NCBI RefSeq assembly: GCF_030766935.1
Contig: NZ_JASERL010000001.1
Coordinates: forward strand, 248,001-312,000
Direction: 5' to 3'
Origin: Streptomyces sp. KL109B
GTDB taxonomy: Bacteria > Actinomycetota > Actinomycetes > Streptomycetales > Streptomycetaceae
DNA length: 64,000 bases
Shown: positions 17,445 through 26,448 of the stretch, in pieces
Layout: each line of letters opens with the position of its first letter
How positions within the stretch are numbered: the first letter of the stretch is position 1
Translations under genes and position numbers: made by a program
The notes under the pieces: model-generated
The model's input: the letters and a program-made list of their open reading frames with translations, nothing else
Databases searched by the model: none
What the model was told of the DNA's origin: nothing

Positions 17445-17975
17445 ATGACGACACTGCCCGACGGCCGCCCCGTCCCGCCCCCGACTGCCGATGAACGCGC
17501 CACCCTCGAAGGCTGGTTGGACTTCCACCGCGAAACGCTCGCCCTCAAGTGCGCGAACCTGACGGACGCCCAGGCACGCGCGCGTGCGGTCCCCTCGTCG
17601 TCACTCACCCTCCTCGGCCTGGTCCAGCACCTGGCGGAGGTCGAACGCAACTGGTTCCAGCGGGTCTTCGCGGGCGCCCACGACACCCCGCCGGTGCACG
17701 AGACGGCGGGCCCGGACGCCTTCACCCTCACCGATGACCGCACTCTGCCCGACGCCCTGTCCCAGTGGCGCGCGGAGATCACCCGCGCCCGCGAACTCAC
17801 CGCGACCGCCTCCCTCGACACCACCGGCACCCTCTCCCCCCAGGAAGCCGCCTTCACCGGCGACCCGAAGGTCTCCCTCCGCTGGATCCTGACCCACCTG
17901 ATCGAGGAGTACGCCCGCCACAATGGCCACGCCGACCTGCTGCGGGAGGCGATCGACGGGACGGCGGGGGCGTAG
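17445..17975 (+). CDS. DinB/DUF664-family protein
   Basis: 176 residues forming the four-helix DinB bundle. Candidate metal ligands are His in [19 protein letters not shown] and in [20 protein letters not shown]. Members bind a divalent metal and several use mycothiol or bacillithiol; this protein's reaction is unknown. The start ATG has no clear SD and the gene may be leaderless. Divergent from the PAS gene across 178 bp. Confidence 0.85.
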   Translation: MTTLPDGRPVPPPTADERATLEGWLDFHRETLALKCANLTDAQARARAVPSSSLTLLGLVQHLAEVERNWFQRVFAGAHDTPPVHETAGPDAFTLTDDRTLPDALSQWRAEITRARELTATASLDTTGTLSPQEAAFTGDPKVSLRWILTHLIEEYARHNGHADLLREAIDGTAGA

Positions 17976-18001
17976 GCCCCCTCAAGGTCGCGTAAAACCG
18001 G

Positions 18002-18030
18002 TTGAACGGGGCCGAGGACCTTCCTAAGGT
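18002..18030 (+). promoter_or_regulatory. SigA-type promoter of the leader-peptide unit
   Basis: TTGAAC (18002-18007), exactly 17 bases, then TAAGGT (18025-18030). This is the best vegetative promoter match in the window, with a transcription start expected near 18037. Confidence 0.65.
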
Positions 18031-18062
18031 GGCAGGCACACAGAAGGGAGGTGGTTCGGCAG

Positions 18063-18101
18063 ATGTATGAATACCGGACGCGTGAGGTGACTGCGGGCTA
18101 G
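18063..18101 (+). CDS. Twelve-residue leader peptide
   Basis: Encodes MYEYRTREVTAG. An excellent SD (AGGGAGGTGG, about 18045-18054) stands eight bases before the ATG, and a consensus promoter precedes it. A CGGGC/GCCCG stem (18094-18108) straddles the stop codon. This is the arrangement of a regulatory leader ORF. I do not recognise the peptide. A second SD-led frame follows at 18246. Confidence 0.55.
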   Translation: MYEYRTREVTAG

Positions 18102-18245
18102 CGGCCCGACGTCGCATCTCGAATTCGGCGCCGGACCAGCGCGCGATATGTGCGTGCAGCCGGCCCAATCCCAAGCAGTCACCCGACCCGCGAGCTGCCG
18201 GTGTGTCCGGCCGGCTTCCGACCGCCCCTGAGGGCAGGAGGAACC

Positions 18246-18398
18246 ATGGCTCGCGGGTCGTCTGCGTTTTACGGCCCCTTGGGTCCGGCCCCGGGAGGGG
18301 CTCAGCCCTTGCTCACCGCCGCCAGGATCTCCGGCAGGCGGTCCGAGGTGCGGGGTGCCGCCAGGCGGAGGCCGAGCAGTATCGACGCCGCGCCGTAG
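18246..18398 (+). CDS. Short ORF after the leader peptide (50 codons)
   Basis: ATG 18246 is preceded by GGCAGGAGGAACC, a near-perfect SD at good spacing. The frame starts MARGSSAFYGPLGPAP and ends inside the antisense 3' end of the ABC permease. The last half is likely noise; it may be the remnant of a gene cut off by the permease, or a second regulatory peptide. No homologue recognised. Confidence 0.35.
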   Translation: MARGSSAFYGPLGPAPGGAQPLLTAARISGRRSEVRGAARRRPSSIDAAP

Positions 18399-19879
18399 AC
18401 CGCGCCCACCGGGAGCAGCACCCAGGACCAGGACGTCGAGTCCGTGGCGTGGAGGGTGATCGTGAGCGCCAGGACCGGGGCGCACAGGAGGGCCGCCGCG
18501 ACCATGCCGCCGAAGATGGAGATCCAGGCGAGGCCCGCCTGGCCCGGGGCGACGTTCTTGTAGCCCTCCTGCGGGATCGAGTACGGGAAGCGGGCGGACG
18601 TCCACGCGCCGGTGGCGAGCATCGCGCCGAGCAACGCGTAGGAGAGGCCGAGGACTTCGGGGACCTCGGGCCAGGCGTCCAGCATCGCCGTGGTGACGAG
18701 GGTGACGAGAGTGGCGTACGGGAGGGTGATCAGGAGGAGCGCGTAGGCACGCGCGCGTAGTTCGGCGAAGGCGTCGCGCGGGGACGCGATCGTCATCGCC
18801 ACCATCCAGAACGCCGAGGTGTCCTGGCCGAACTGGTTGTACATCTGGATGCCGAGCATCCCGGAGGCGAAGCACGCGAAGTAGACGGTGCCGGTGCCCT
18901 GGAGGGCGTTGAAGACGGGGACGATGAGGCCGATGGCGAGGGATGTGACCCAGGCGGCCTTGGTCTTCGGGTCGCGCCATACGTAGCGCAGGCTGCGGTC
19001 CATGACCGTGCCGGTGCGGCCTTCCGGGAGGAGGCGTCGGCGGGCGCGGGTTCCGGTGCGGCGGCGGTCGGGGGCCGCGGCTTCGATGGTGGAGCCGTCG
19101 GGGGAGGTCATCAGGCGGGTCAGGGCGCGGCGCCAGAGGACCAGCAGGGCGGCCAGTGCGGCGGCGCACAGGGCGAGTTGGGCTGCCGCCGTCCCGTAGG
19201 CGGCCTTGGATGTCGCGTCGACGGCGGCGATGGCCGACGCGGGCGGGATCCAGCCCAGCACCTTCGCCACCGGGTCGAGCGCGCCCACGCCGCCCGCCGC
19301 GCCGAGGCGTTGCACCCCGAAGTTGACCAGTTGGGCGCCGATCGCGATGACGAGGCCGCTCAGTACGGCGAGGTCGCGGCCCTTGCGGCTGGTGAGCAGG
19401 CGGATGTTGGCGGCGGCCACGGTGCGGGCGAGGGCGACGCAGGTGAGGACCGTGAGCGGGACCGCCAGTACGGCGACGAGCGCGGCCGCCGCGCCGTGCG
19501 CGACCGCATAGGCCGCGCCGAACGCGAGGCAGAGGGTGAAGAGGGGGCCGATGCCGACGAGTGACGCCACGAGGAGGCCGCGGACCAGGGGGTCGGGGCG
19601 CAGCGGGAGCATCGCGAGGCGGGTGGGGTCGAGGGTTTCGTCGCCGCTCGGGAAGAAGAGGGGGAGGACGGCCCAGCCGAGGGCGAGGAGGGTGGTGAGG
19701 GGGATGCCGATGGTGGCGGCGTGGGCGTTGCCGTGGAGGAGGATCAGGCCGAGGAGTTGGAGGGCGGCGAGGAGTGCTGCCGCGAGGAGTGAGGCGATGT
19801 ACGCGGCGCGTCTGCCGGCGGATTGGTGGAGGCCGTTGCGGAGGAGCGCGAGCTTGAGGCGGACCAGGGTTGCGGTCAT
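18302..19879 (-). CDS. ABC exporter permease
   Basis: 525 residues, with roughly 10-12 hydrophobic segments beginning AAYIASLLAAALLAALQLLGLI. It resembles large ABC-2 type permeases of Streptomyces with a cytoplasmic loop (DGSTIEAAAPDRRRTGTRAR) between helix groups. Its ATG overlaps the ATPase stop (ATGA), so the two proteins are made together and should form one exporter. Substrate unknown. Confidence 0.85.
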   Translation of the reverse strand: MTATLVRLKLALLRNGLHQSAGRRAAYIASLLAAALLAALQLLGLILLHGNAHAATIGIPLTTLLALGWAVLPLFFPSGDETLDPTRLAMLPLRPDPLVRGLLVASLVGIGPLFTLCLAFGAAYAVAHGAAAALVAVLAVPLTVLTCVALARTVAAANIRLLTSRKGRDLAVLSGLVIAIGAQLVNFGVQRLGAAGGVGALDPVAKVLGWIPPASAIAAVDATSKAAYGTAAAQLALCAAALAALLVLWRRALTRLMTSPDGSTIEAAAPDRRRTGTRARRRLLPEGRTGTVMDRSLRYVWRDPKTKAAWVTSLAIGLIVPVFNALQGTGTVYFACFASGMLGIQMYNQFGQDTSAFWMVAMTIASPRDAFAELRARAYALLLITLPYATLVTLVTTAMLDAWPEVPEVLGLSYALLGAMLATGAWTSARFPYSIPQEGYKNVAPGQAGLAWISIFGGMVAAALLCAPVLALTITLHATDSTSWSWVLLPVGAVYGAASILLGLRLAAPRTSDRLPEILAAVSKG

Positions 19880-20844
19880 GGGTGGGTCCGCTTGGTGGGC
19901 TGCGACGGGGTTGCGGACTCGGGGCTCTGCCCCGGACCCCGCGCCTCAATCGCCGGCGGGGCTTGATGTGCCGGAGTCGCTTGATCGGCCGGAGGGGCTT
20001 GATGGGCCGGCGGGGCTTGGGGCGTTGGTTTGCTGCCCAGCCAGTCCAGGGTTCCGCCCTCGGTCCTGTCGTTCGCGCCCACCAGTTTGAGGAACGCCTC
20101 CTGCAAGGAGGCCGAGTCGCCTCGGACGTCCGGCAGGGGGCCCTGGGCGCGGATGCGGCCGGAGGCCATGACGGCGACCCAGTCGCAGAGGGACTCCACC
20201 AACTCCATGACGTGGGAGGAGAAGACGACCGTCGCGCCGGAGCGGGTGTAGCGCTCCAGGACGCCGCGGATGGTCTGGGCCGAGACCGGGTCGACGCCCT
20301 CGAAGGGTTCGTCGAGGAAGAGGACTTCGGGGTTGTGGAGGAGGGCGGCGGCGAGGCCGATCTTCTTGCGCATGCCGGTCGAGTAGTCGACGACGAGTTT
20401 GTTGCGGGCTCCGGCGAGGTCGAGTACGTCGAGGAGCTGGTCGGCGCGCTTGTCGACCTCCGCGCCCGGCAGCCCGCGCAATCGCCCGGTGTACGCGAGG
20501 AGTTCGTGGCCGGAGAGGCGTTCGAAGAGGCGCAGGCCCTCCGGGAGGACGCCGATGCGGGCCTTGACCTCGGCGGGGTCGGCCCAGACGTCGTGGCCCG
20601 CGACGTGCACGGTGCCCTGGTCGGGGCGGAGCAGGCCGGTGACCATGGAGAGTGTCGTGGTCTTGCCCGCGCCGTTGGGTCCGACGAGGCCGATGAACCG
20701 GCCTGCGGGGAGGGCGAGTTCGATCCCGGCTACGGCCGTCTGCTGCCCGAACGACTTCCACAGGTCGTGTACGCGTACCGCCGCGGTTTCCTCGGCCGAG
20801 GTCAACTGTGCCCGCCCTTCTTCGTCTTCGTGCGTGTACCGCAC
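19876..20844 (-). CDS. ABC transporter ATP-binding protein
   Basis: 322 residues. Walker A GPNGAGKTT at 55-63, a signature region reading YSTGMRKK instead of LSGGQ, Walker B VLFLDEP, and the H-loop in VVFSSHVMELVE. It energises the adjacent permease. Start is GTG 20844. The last ~50 residues are Pro/Ala-rich (QAPPAHQAPPADQATPAH) and encoded by a copy of the dispersed palindromic element plus three 18-bp repeats, so the natural protein end was probably near WLGSKP and the tail was acquired. Confidence 0.9.
   Translation of the reverse strand: MRYTHEDEEGRAQLTSAEETAAVRVHDLWKSFGQQTAVAGIELALPAGRFIGLVGPNGAGKTTTLSMVTGLLRPDQGTVHVAGHDVWADPAEVKARIGVLPEGLRLFERLSGHELLAYTGRLRGLPGAEVDKRADQLLDVLDLAGARNKLVVDYSTGMRKKIGLAAALLHNPEVLFLDEPFEGVDPVSAQTIRGVLERYTRSGATVVFSSHVMELVESLCDWVAVMASGRIRAQGPLPDVRGDSASLQEAFLKLVGANDRTEGGTLDWLGSKPTPQAPPAHQAPPADQATPAHQAPPAIEARGPGQSPESATPSQPTKRTHP
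19921..20019 (+). repeat. Dispersed palindromic element, copy 5, with 18-bp repeats
   Basis: Element GGGGCTCTGCCCCGGACC through GGCGGGGCTTGA at 19921-19966 is followed by about three 18-bp units of the form GGCCGGAGGGGCTTGATG. The whole stretch is read on the minus strand as the C-terminal tail of the ABC ATPase. Confidence 0.85.
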
Positions 20845-20883
20845 GATACGTCGGCAGGGGGCGGGTCACAGGGAGGCGACGCC

Positions 20884-21573
20884 TCAGGGGCGGCGGCGGC
20901 CTTCGCGGCCGCAGGCGTACGCCAGCGGGGAGATGAGCTCCTCCGCGTCCGGGAGCCAGCGGTTGGCGGCGGTGGGGCGGCAGGCCCACTGGACGGCGCC
21001 CTGGCTGCCGAAGCGGGTCGGGGGAGCGGCGACGTACTGCCCCTCGCCGAGCGCGTCGAGGTCGAGGGTGGCGGGCGGCCAGCCCAACTTCCGTACCAGG
21101 TCCGGGACTTTGAGCGTGGCGCCGGGCAGGACGAAGAACTGCATGCGCCGGTCGGGGGTGCAGGTGACCGGGCCGAGGGTGAGTTCCATGCGCTCCATGC
21201 GGGCGAGGGCGAGGAAGCCGGCGGTCTCCGGCACGTCGATCGCGTCGAACGTGCGGCCCGTGGGGAGGAGGATCGACGCCTTCGGCTGCTTCGACCACAG
21301 GCGGCGGGCCACGGTCGCGCTGCCGGTCGCCTGGGTCGCCCAGTCGGGGCGGGCGGGGTGCGCGCCGGGGGCGGGGCACTGGAGGGAGCCGCACGAGCAG
21401 CGTTGGACGCCGTCGCCGATCTCCAGCCAGGTGCCGGGGAACACGTCCCAGTGCCGCTCCTCCGCGTAGCGGACGGCGGTGTCCTGGAGGGATTCGCCGC
21501 GTTGCTGCGGGATCTGCCCGGCGGCGGTGACGGCTGCGGTGACGTCCGAGGTGCCTGTGATGGTCTCTTCCAC
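20884..21573 (-). CDS. Degenerate Prim-Pol-domain protein
   Basis: 229 residues from GTG 21573 (VEETITG); GTG 21597 is a possible longer start. It resembles the N-terminal domain of bifunctional DNA primase/polymerases (PF09250): RYAEERHWDVFPGTWLE, CSCGSLQCPAPGAHP (possible zinc knuckle), and FVLPGATLK. The active-site DxD is replaced: FDAIDVPETAG has D-V-P. A catalytic role is unlikely and a DNA-binding or signalling role is more probable. Divergent from the NsdA-like regulator. A smaller paralogue at 61486-61887 has the same arrangement. Confidence 0.7.
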   Translation of the reverse strand: MEETITGTSDVTAAVTAAGQIPQQRGESLQDTAVRYAEERHWDVFPGTWLEIGDGVQRCSCGSLQCPAPGAHPARPDWATQATGSATVARRLWSKQPKASILLPTGRTFDAIDVPETAGFLALARMERMELTLGPVTCTPDRRMQFFVLPGATLKVPDLVRKLGWPPATLDLDALGEGQYVAAPPTRFGSQGAVQWACRPTAANRWLPDAEELISPLAYACGREGRRRP

Positions 21574-21641
21574 GTCGTTCTCAACTCTCGCCGCCACGCA
21601 GGGTTACGGGCGCACGCGAGGGCAGGGCGGGAGCATCGTTC

Positions 21642-21653
21642 CCCCACGTGGGG
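21642..21653. promoter_or_regulatory. 12-bp perfect palindrome in the Prim-Pol/NsdA-like promoter region
   Basis: CCCCACGTGGGG lies in the 300-bp divergent region. A consensus TTGACA at 21765-21770 toward the NsdA-like gene has only a poor -10. Candidate operator. Confidence 0.45.
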
Positions 21654-21874
21654 CGCATGGATGCACGGGTGGGGGCGCGTGGGCGAGGCGGCAGCGGGTC
21701 GTGGGTAGTGCGGGGAGGTAACGAGAACGGCGACACGGCGGATCGGCGCCGCGCGGGCATGCGTTTGACACCCGTTTGTGGTGCATCTTCCGTTTCCACT
21801 CAGGGCAGTGATGATCCAACGACCGGCTGTTGACCTGCAGTCGGACTCCTTACGGGCACAGCAGGGGGTACGTC

Positions 21875-23263
21875 ATGGCCGCTCGGCCTCTCGTAGCGCG
21901 ACAGCCCAACGAAAGGCTGCAGGCGCTCATTCAGGAAGCGGGCTGCTCGAACGCCGGGCTCGCCCGCCGGGTGAACATGTGCGGTGCGGAGCACGGGCTC
22001 GATCTGCGCTACGACAAGACGTCCGTGGCGCGTTGGCTGCGCGGGCAGCAGCCGCGCGGGCGGGCGCCGGGCATCATCGCGGAGGCGCTGGGCCGCAAGC
22101 TGGGGCGGACGGTGACCATCGACGAGATCGGGATGGCGAACGGGAAGAACCTCGCCTCCGGTGTCGGGCTGCAGTTCTCGCCGACCGTGCTCGGCGCCAT
22201 TGAGCAGGTGTGCGAGCTGTGGCGGAGTGATGTGGGGCGGCGGGACTTTCTGTCCGGTTCGTCCGTGGCGTCCTCGGCGCTCGTCGAGCCGAGTCGGGAC
22301 TGGTTGATCTCTGTGCCGGACTCGCAGGTGGCGCGGTCGGCCGGGCCGCGGGTCGGGCCTTCGGACGTGGCGGCGGTGCGGGCGATGACGCAGGCGCTGA
22401 CCGATCTCGACCATCAGTACGGGAGCGGGCACGTCCGCCCCGTGGTCGTGCACTACCTGAACAGTGTGGTCAGCGGGCTGCTCGCCGGGTCGTACCGGGA
22501 GGCGGTGGGGCGTGAACTGTTCTCCGCCGTCGCGCGGTTGACGGAACTCGCCGGGTACATGGCGATCGACACCGGGCAGCCGGGGCTCGCCCAGCGCTAC
22601 TACATCCAGGCGCTCCGACTGGCCCAGGCGGCAGGGGACCGCGGTTACGGCGGGTACGTACTGGCCGCGTCCATGAGCCACTTGGCGGCGCAGCTCGGCA
22701 ACCCGCGGGAGATCGCACAGCTCGCCCGCGCGGCTCAGGAGGGGGCGCGCGGGCGCGTGACGCCGCGCGCGGAGGCGATGTTCCATGCCGCCGAAGCGCG
22801 CGGCCACGCACTTCTGGGGGACGCGCGGTCGGCGCAGTCCTCCTCCTCCCGCGCGGTCGCCGCCATGGAGCAGGCCGACGGGCGCACCCGCACCGGTGAC
22901 GACCCGGCGTGGATCGCGCACTTCGACCACGCCTACCTGGCAGACGAACTGGCGCACTGCCACCGGGACTTGGGGCAGTCCAGGGACGCGGCACGGTGTG
23001 CGCAGGAGTCGCTGGACGGGCACCCGGAGTCGCGGGCGCGGCGCCGCGCGATCGGCCTCGTGCTCCTCGCGACGGCGCAGGTGCAGCAGCGCGAGGTGGA
23101 ACAGGCCTGCCACACGGGACTTCGGGCCGTCGAACTGCTCGGCACGGTGCGCTCGAACCGGGGCGCGGAGTATCTGGACGACTTCAGGGACCGCCTCGAC
23201 CCGTACCGGGAGGAGCCGGTGGTGCGGGAGTTCGGGGCGCGGATGGAGTTGCAGGCGGCCTGA
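21875..23263 (+). CDS. NsdA-like HTH/TPR regulatory protein
   Basis: 462 residues. N-terminal XRE-like HTH (LIQEAGCSNAGLARRVNMCG, RYDKTSVARWLRGQQPRG), then a helical-repeat region of TPR type from about 180 (GYMAIDTGQPGLAQRYYIQAL, AYLADELAHCHRDLGQSRDA). Family members such as NsdA of S. coelicolor repress sporulation and antibiotic production. Start ATG 21875 follows CAGGGGG. Divergent from the Prim-Pol-like gene. Exact orthology is uncertain. Confidence 0.75.
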   Translation: MAARPLVARQPNERLQALIQEAGCSNAGLARRVNMCGAEHGLDLRYDKTSVARWLRGQQPRGRAPGIIAEALGRKLGRTVTIDEIGMANGKNLASGVGLQFSPTVLGAIEQVCELWRSDVGRRDFLSGSSVASSALVEPSRDWLISVPDSQVARSAGPRVGPSDVAAVRAMTQALTDLDHQYGSGHVRPVVVHYLNSVVSGLLAGSYREAVGRELFSAVARLTELAGYMAIDTGQPGLAQRYYIQALRLAQAAGDRGYGGYVLAASMSHLAAQLGNPREIAQLARAAQEGARGRVTPRAEAMFHAAEARGHALLGDARSAQSSSSRAVAAMEQADGRTRTGDDPAWIAHFDHAYLADELAHCHRDLGQSRDAARCAQESLDGHPESRARRRAIGLVLLATAQVQQREVEQACHTGLRAVELLGTVRSNRGAEYLDDFRDRLDPYREEPVVREFGARMELQAA

Positions 23264-23430
23264 ACGGAGTGAGGTGGGTCATAACGGGCTGAGCGATGGC
23301 TTGTTCCGTCGCCTGTTTTGTTACTCCCGTCACTGGGGAGGAATCCGGGATTTGAGGTGCGTAGCAAGGGCGTGCGAAGACCCGGTAGCGTGAGCCGACG
23401 ATTCCGACCCCCCTACGTAGGAGTCTTACG

Positions 23431-25023
23431 GTGACGGAGCAGAGCGGACAGAGCGGGCAGGGCGAAGGCCCGCACCTTCCGCAGGCGCGGCAGGCGCACG
23501 AGGGTGTCGTGCTGCCCGCCGACGGCGGTGAGCCCCTGTTGCCGGGCACGTTCGGCGACCAGGCGGGGCCGGCGGGCGCGAGCCCGTGGGGCCAGCCCTG
23601 GGGGCCCGAGTCCCAGCAGGCGCACAACGCCGGGCCCATGCCGACGTACGACGGGTCCACGGCCGCGTACGACGGGTACGCCGGGTCCACGCCTACGTAC
23701 GAGTGGGGTCAGCCGCAGGCCGGAGCGCCGCAGCCGCCGCAGGGGGCCGCGTCGATGCCGCCCGCGCCGCCGCAGGCGCCCGGCGCCCTGCCGCCGCAGC
23801 CGCCCACGCAGGCGCTGCCGCGCCAGCACGCTGAGGCGGGGCCGCTGCCGCCCGCCGCGCCGCCCGCGGCGGGCCCCTTCGACGGGGACGCCACGCAGTA
23901 CATATCGCCGGCCGCGCAGCAGCAGGCGGCCCAGCCCCAGCCCCCGTACGCGGCCGGTTCCGCGCTGCCTCCGGAGGCCCCGGCCCCGGACGCCACGCAG
24001 TTCCTGGGGCGCGCGCAGCCGCTGCCCGACGCGGCGGCGCCGTCGGCCGGCTACGGGGCCTCTCCCGACAGCCAGGCCACGCAGTACATCCCGCCGGTTC
24101 CCGGCCAGCAGGCCATGCCGGGTGGGCAGCCGATGCCCGGTCAGCCGATGCCGGGACAGCCCCCCGTGCCCGAGCAGCAGCAGGGCTACGGCGTGCGTCC
24201 CGGGGAGCCCGGTGACCGGCAGCCGCCGGCCGAGTTCGACGCCCTGTTCCGTACGGAGCCGGAGGGCGGCGCCGGGGCGACCCAGCAGATGCCGCGCATC
24301 AACCCGCACGCGCCCGCGGGCCCCAGCATGGTGCCGCCCCCGCAGCAGTACGGGTACGAGCCCGAGCCCCCGCGCGGCAAGGCCCGCACCGGCTCCAAGG
24401 TGCCGCTGATCGCGGGGATCGGTGTGGCCATCCTCGTCGTGGGTGTCGGCGCGGGCGCCCTGATCAGCAGCAGTGGCGGCGACGACGACAAGAAGACCGA
24501 CGCGACGAAGAACGTGTCGAACTCGGCGCCCGCCTCCGAGTCCCCCTCGCCCTCCGCCGACCCGGCCAAGGCGCAGGCCGTCGAGCTCGACAAGCTGCTC
24601 GGCGACTCCAACAACAGCCGCTCCGCCGTGGTGCGTTCGGTCGCGAACATCGGCGGCTGCAAGGCGCTGCCGCAGGCGTCGAAGGACCTGCGCAGCGCGG
24701 CGCAGCAGCGCAACAACCTCGTGACGCGCCTCGGCACGCTCCAGGTGGACCAGCTGCCCGACCACGCCGCCCTCACCGCCGCCCTCACCAGCGCCTGGAA
24801 GGCCTCCGCTTCGGCGGACGACCACTACGCGAAGTGGGGCGACCAGGTCGCCGCGAAGAAGGGCGCCCTGTGCAAGAAGGGGCACGCCAAGGCGACGAAC
24901 GAGCGCCGGGCGGGCGACGCGGCGAGCGGCACGGCGTCCAAGCAGAAGCAGCAGGCGTCGAAGCTGTGGAACCGGATCGCGGGCAAGTACGGGCTGACCG
25001 AGCGCTCGGCCGTCCAGCTGTGA
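23431..25023 (+). CDS. Proline/glutamine-rich single-pass membrane protein
   Basis: 530 residues from GTG 23431 (SD TAGGAG). Residues 1-310 are disordered and rich in P, Q, A and G, with recurring DATQ(F/Y)(L/I) motifs. One membrane helix follows (VPLIAGIGVAILVVGVGAGALI, split here in reading) near 325-345. An extracellular Ser/Pro linker then leads to a helical domain with two cysteines (IGGCKALPQA, GALCKKGHA). Function unknown. The DATQ-type motifs resemble FHA/14-3-3 or kinase-target segments seen in actinobacterial envelope proteins (inference). Confidence 0.7.
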   Translation: MTEQSGQSGQGEGPHLPQARQAHEGVVLPADGGEPLLPGTFGDQAGPAGASPWGQPWGPESQQAHNAGPMPTYDGSTAAYDGYAGSTPTYEWGQPQAGAPQPPQGAASMPPAPPQAPGALPPQPPTQALPRQHAEAGPLPPAAPPAAGPFDGDATQYISPAAQQQAAQPQPPYAAGSALPPEAPAPDATQFLGRAQPLPDAAAPSAGYGASPDSQATQYIPPVPGQQAMPGGQPMPGQPMPGQPPVPEQQQGYGVRPGEPGDRQPPAEFDALFRTEPEGGAGATQQMPRINPHAPAGPSMVPPPQQYGYEPEPPRGKARTGSKVPLIAGIGVAILVVGVGAGALISSSGGDDDKKTDATKNVSNSAPASESPSPSADPAKAQAVELDKLLGDSNNSRSAVVRSVANIGGCKALPQASKDLRSAAQQRNNLVTRLGTLQVDQLPDHAALTAALTSAWKASASADDHYAKWGDQVAAKKGALCKKGHAKATNERRAGDAASGTASKQKQQASKLWNRIAGKYGLTERSAVQL

Positions 25024-25044
25024 GCTGACCGGCGCCCCGGACGG

Positions 25045-26331
25045 CTACGGGACCTTGGTGAGCGTGTCCGTCACGTCCACCGAGGTCTTCCTGGTCGCCT
25101 TGAGGCGGCCGGAGACGACCTTCTGGAACGTGACCCGCGCGTTGACCAGGCGCGGGAAGTCGCCGGCCGCCGACATGCGTTCGTAGCCCCAGCGCAGCGG
25201 CGGCGTGAGCCCGCCCGTCGTGACCTGGAGGTCGTGGTCGAGGGCGGTGCGCACGGTGCCCGAGGTGACCTCGCGGTCGCCGAGCGACTCGACGACCTGG
25301 CGCAGCACCTCGTACGCGATCCAGGTGGTCTGCACGCCCGCGTCCGTCGGGTCGATCCGGTTGTCGCCGAAGGCCTGCTCGTTGATCGCCCGGTTCATCG
25401 GCTCCCAGCGCGGGTCGTCCGACGCCGGGTACCAGCCGGTGACGTACGCGCCTTCGTACGGGCTCCGCTCGCCGCCGGTGCGGTTGACGACGGTCTGGTC
25501 GAGGCTGCCGAGGACGGTGGCGGTGCGCACCCCGGGGTAGTCCTCGCGCAGCCGCCGGAACGAGTCGAAGAACGTGTTCGTACGCTCCCCGAGCACGGCC
25601 ACGACGCAGCCCTCGCCGTGCGGGGCGCGGCTCGCGGTGTCGAGGGCGCGGCGGGCCTGGTCGGCGTAGTCGGTGGCGTCTTCGGCGGTGAGCAGGTCGA
25701 CGGCGGCGGGGCGGTCGCGAAGCGCGAGTCCTGCGTCGAGGAGCGGCGCGAGCTGGTCGCCTGCGACGGAGTCGGGGCGGACGAGGACGGTGCGGGCGCA
25801 ACTCTCGGACAGCTGTTGGCCGTTGCCCGCGAGGAGGGCGGGCTGGCCGCCGTTGACCGGGTACGACAGCGGGCTGGCGAACTCCGCCTCGGTGGCGCCG
25901 TAGCCGCCTATGTAGGGGATGCCGGCGGATTCCAGCGGGGGCAGGAACGCGTTCGAGTGCTGGCTGTACGAGCCGACGACCGCGACGGCGTGCTGGTCGA
26001 CGGCGGACCGGGCGCACTTCGCGGCGTCCACGCTGTCGTTGTGGTCGTTGCAGGTGAGGACCCGCAGGGGGCGGCCGCCGATGCCGCCGTGGGAGTTGAT
26101 CCAGCGCGCGTACGCCCGCGCCATCGCCGGCATTCCGGGCATGTTCGTCGCGCGGGTCTGCTCGGGGGCCCAGGTCATCACCGTCACCGGCTCCCCGTCA
26201 CTGCCCTTGGCGTCGCCCGGGACGAGCCCGCACCCGGCGACCAGGGCGGCGCCGAGGAGGACGGCCGCGGTGCGTGTGTGGCTGCGGGGGATGGTGCGGT
26301 TACGGGTGGTGCTGGGGCGCCTGCCGGTCAT
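25045..26331 (-). CDS. Branched-chain amino-acid-type substrate-binding lipoprotein
   Basis: 428 residues. Signal peptide RTAAVLLGAALVAGC ends in a lipobox (LVAGC), so the protein is lipid-anchored outside the cell. The rest is a type-1 periplasmic-binding fold: INSHGGIGGRPLRVLTCND, VDQHAVAVVGSYSQHSNAFL, PYIGGYG, and YEGAYVTGWYPASDD. No permease or ATPase gene is adjacent, so it may be a sensor or serve a distant transporter. The start is ATG 26331; its SD is weak. Convergent with the membrane protein gene, 21 bases apart. Confidence 0.82.
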   Translation of the reverse strand: MTGRRPSTTRNRTIPRSHTRTAAVLLGAALVAGCGLVPGDAKGSDGEPVTVMTWAPEQTRATNMPGMPAMARAYARWINSHGGIGGRPLRVLTCNDHNDSVDAAKCARSAVDQHAVAVVGSYSQHSNAFLPPLESAGIPYIGGYGATEAEFASPLSYPVNGGQPALLAGNGQQLSESCARTVLVRPDSVAGDQLAPLLDAGLALRDRPAAVDLLTAEDATDYADQARRALDTASRAPHGEGCVVAVLGERTNTFFDSFRRLREDYPGVRTATVLGSLDQTVVNRTGGERSPYEGAYVTGWYPASDDPRWEPMNRAINEQAFGDNRIDPTDAGVQTTWIAYEVLRQVVESLGDREVTSGTVRTALDHDLQVTTGGLTPPLRWGYERMSAAGDFPRLVNARVTFQKVVSGRLKATRKTSVDVTDTLTKVP

Positions 26332-26448
26332 GTGCCCGCACGATTCCGCCACGCCGCCAACGGCTCTGTGACCCGTGGTCAACGCGTGGTGACGATGAGG
26401 TGAATTGCGGGGGTCCTGAGGGGCCCGAGTGGCCGGGACGTACGATCG

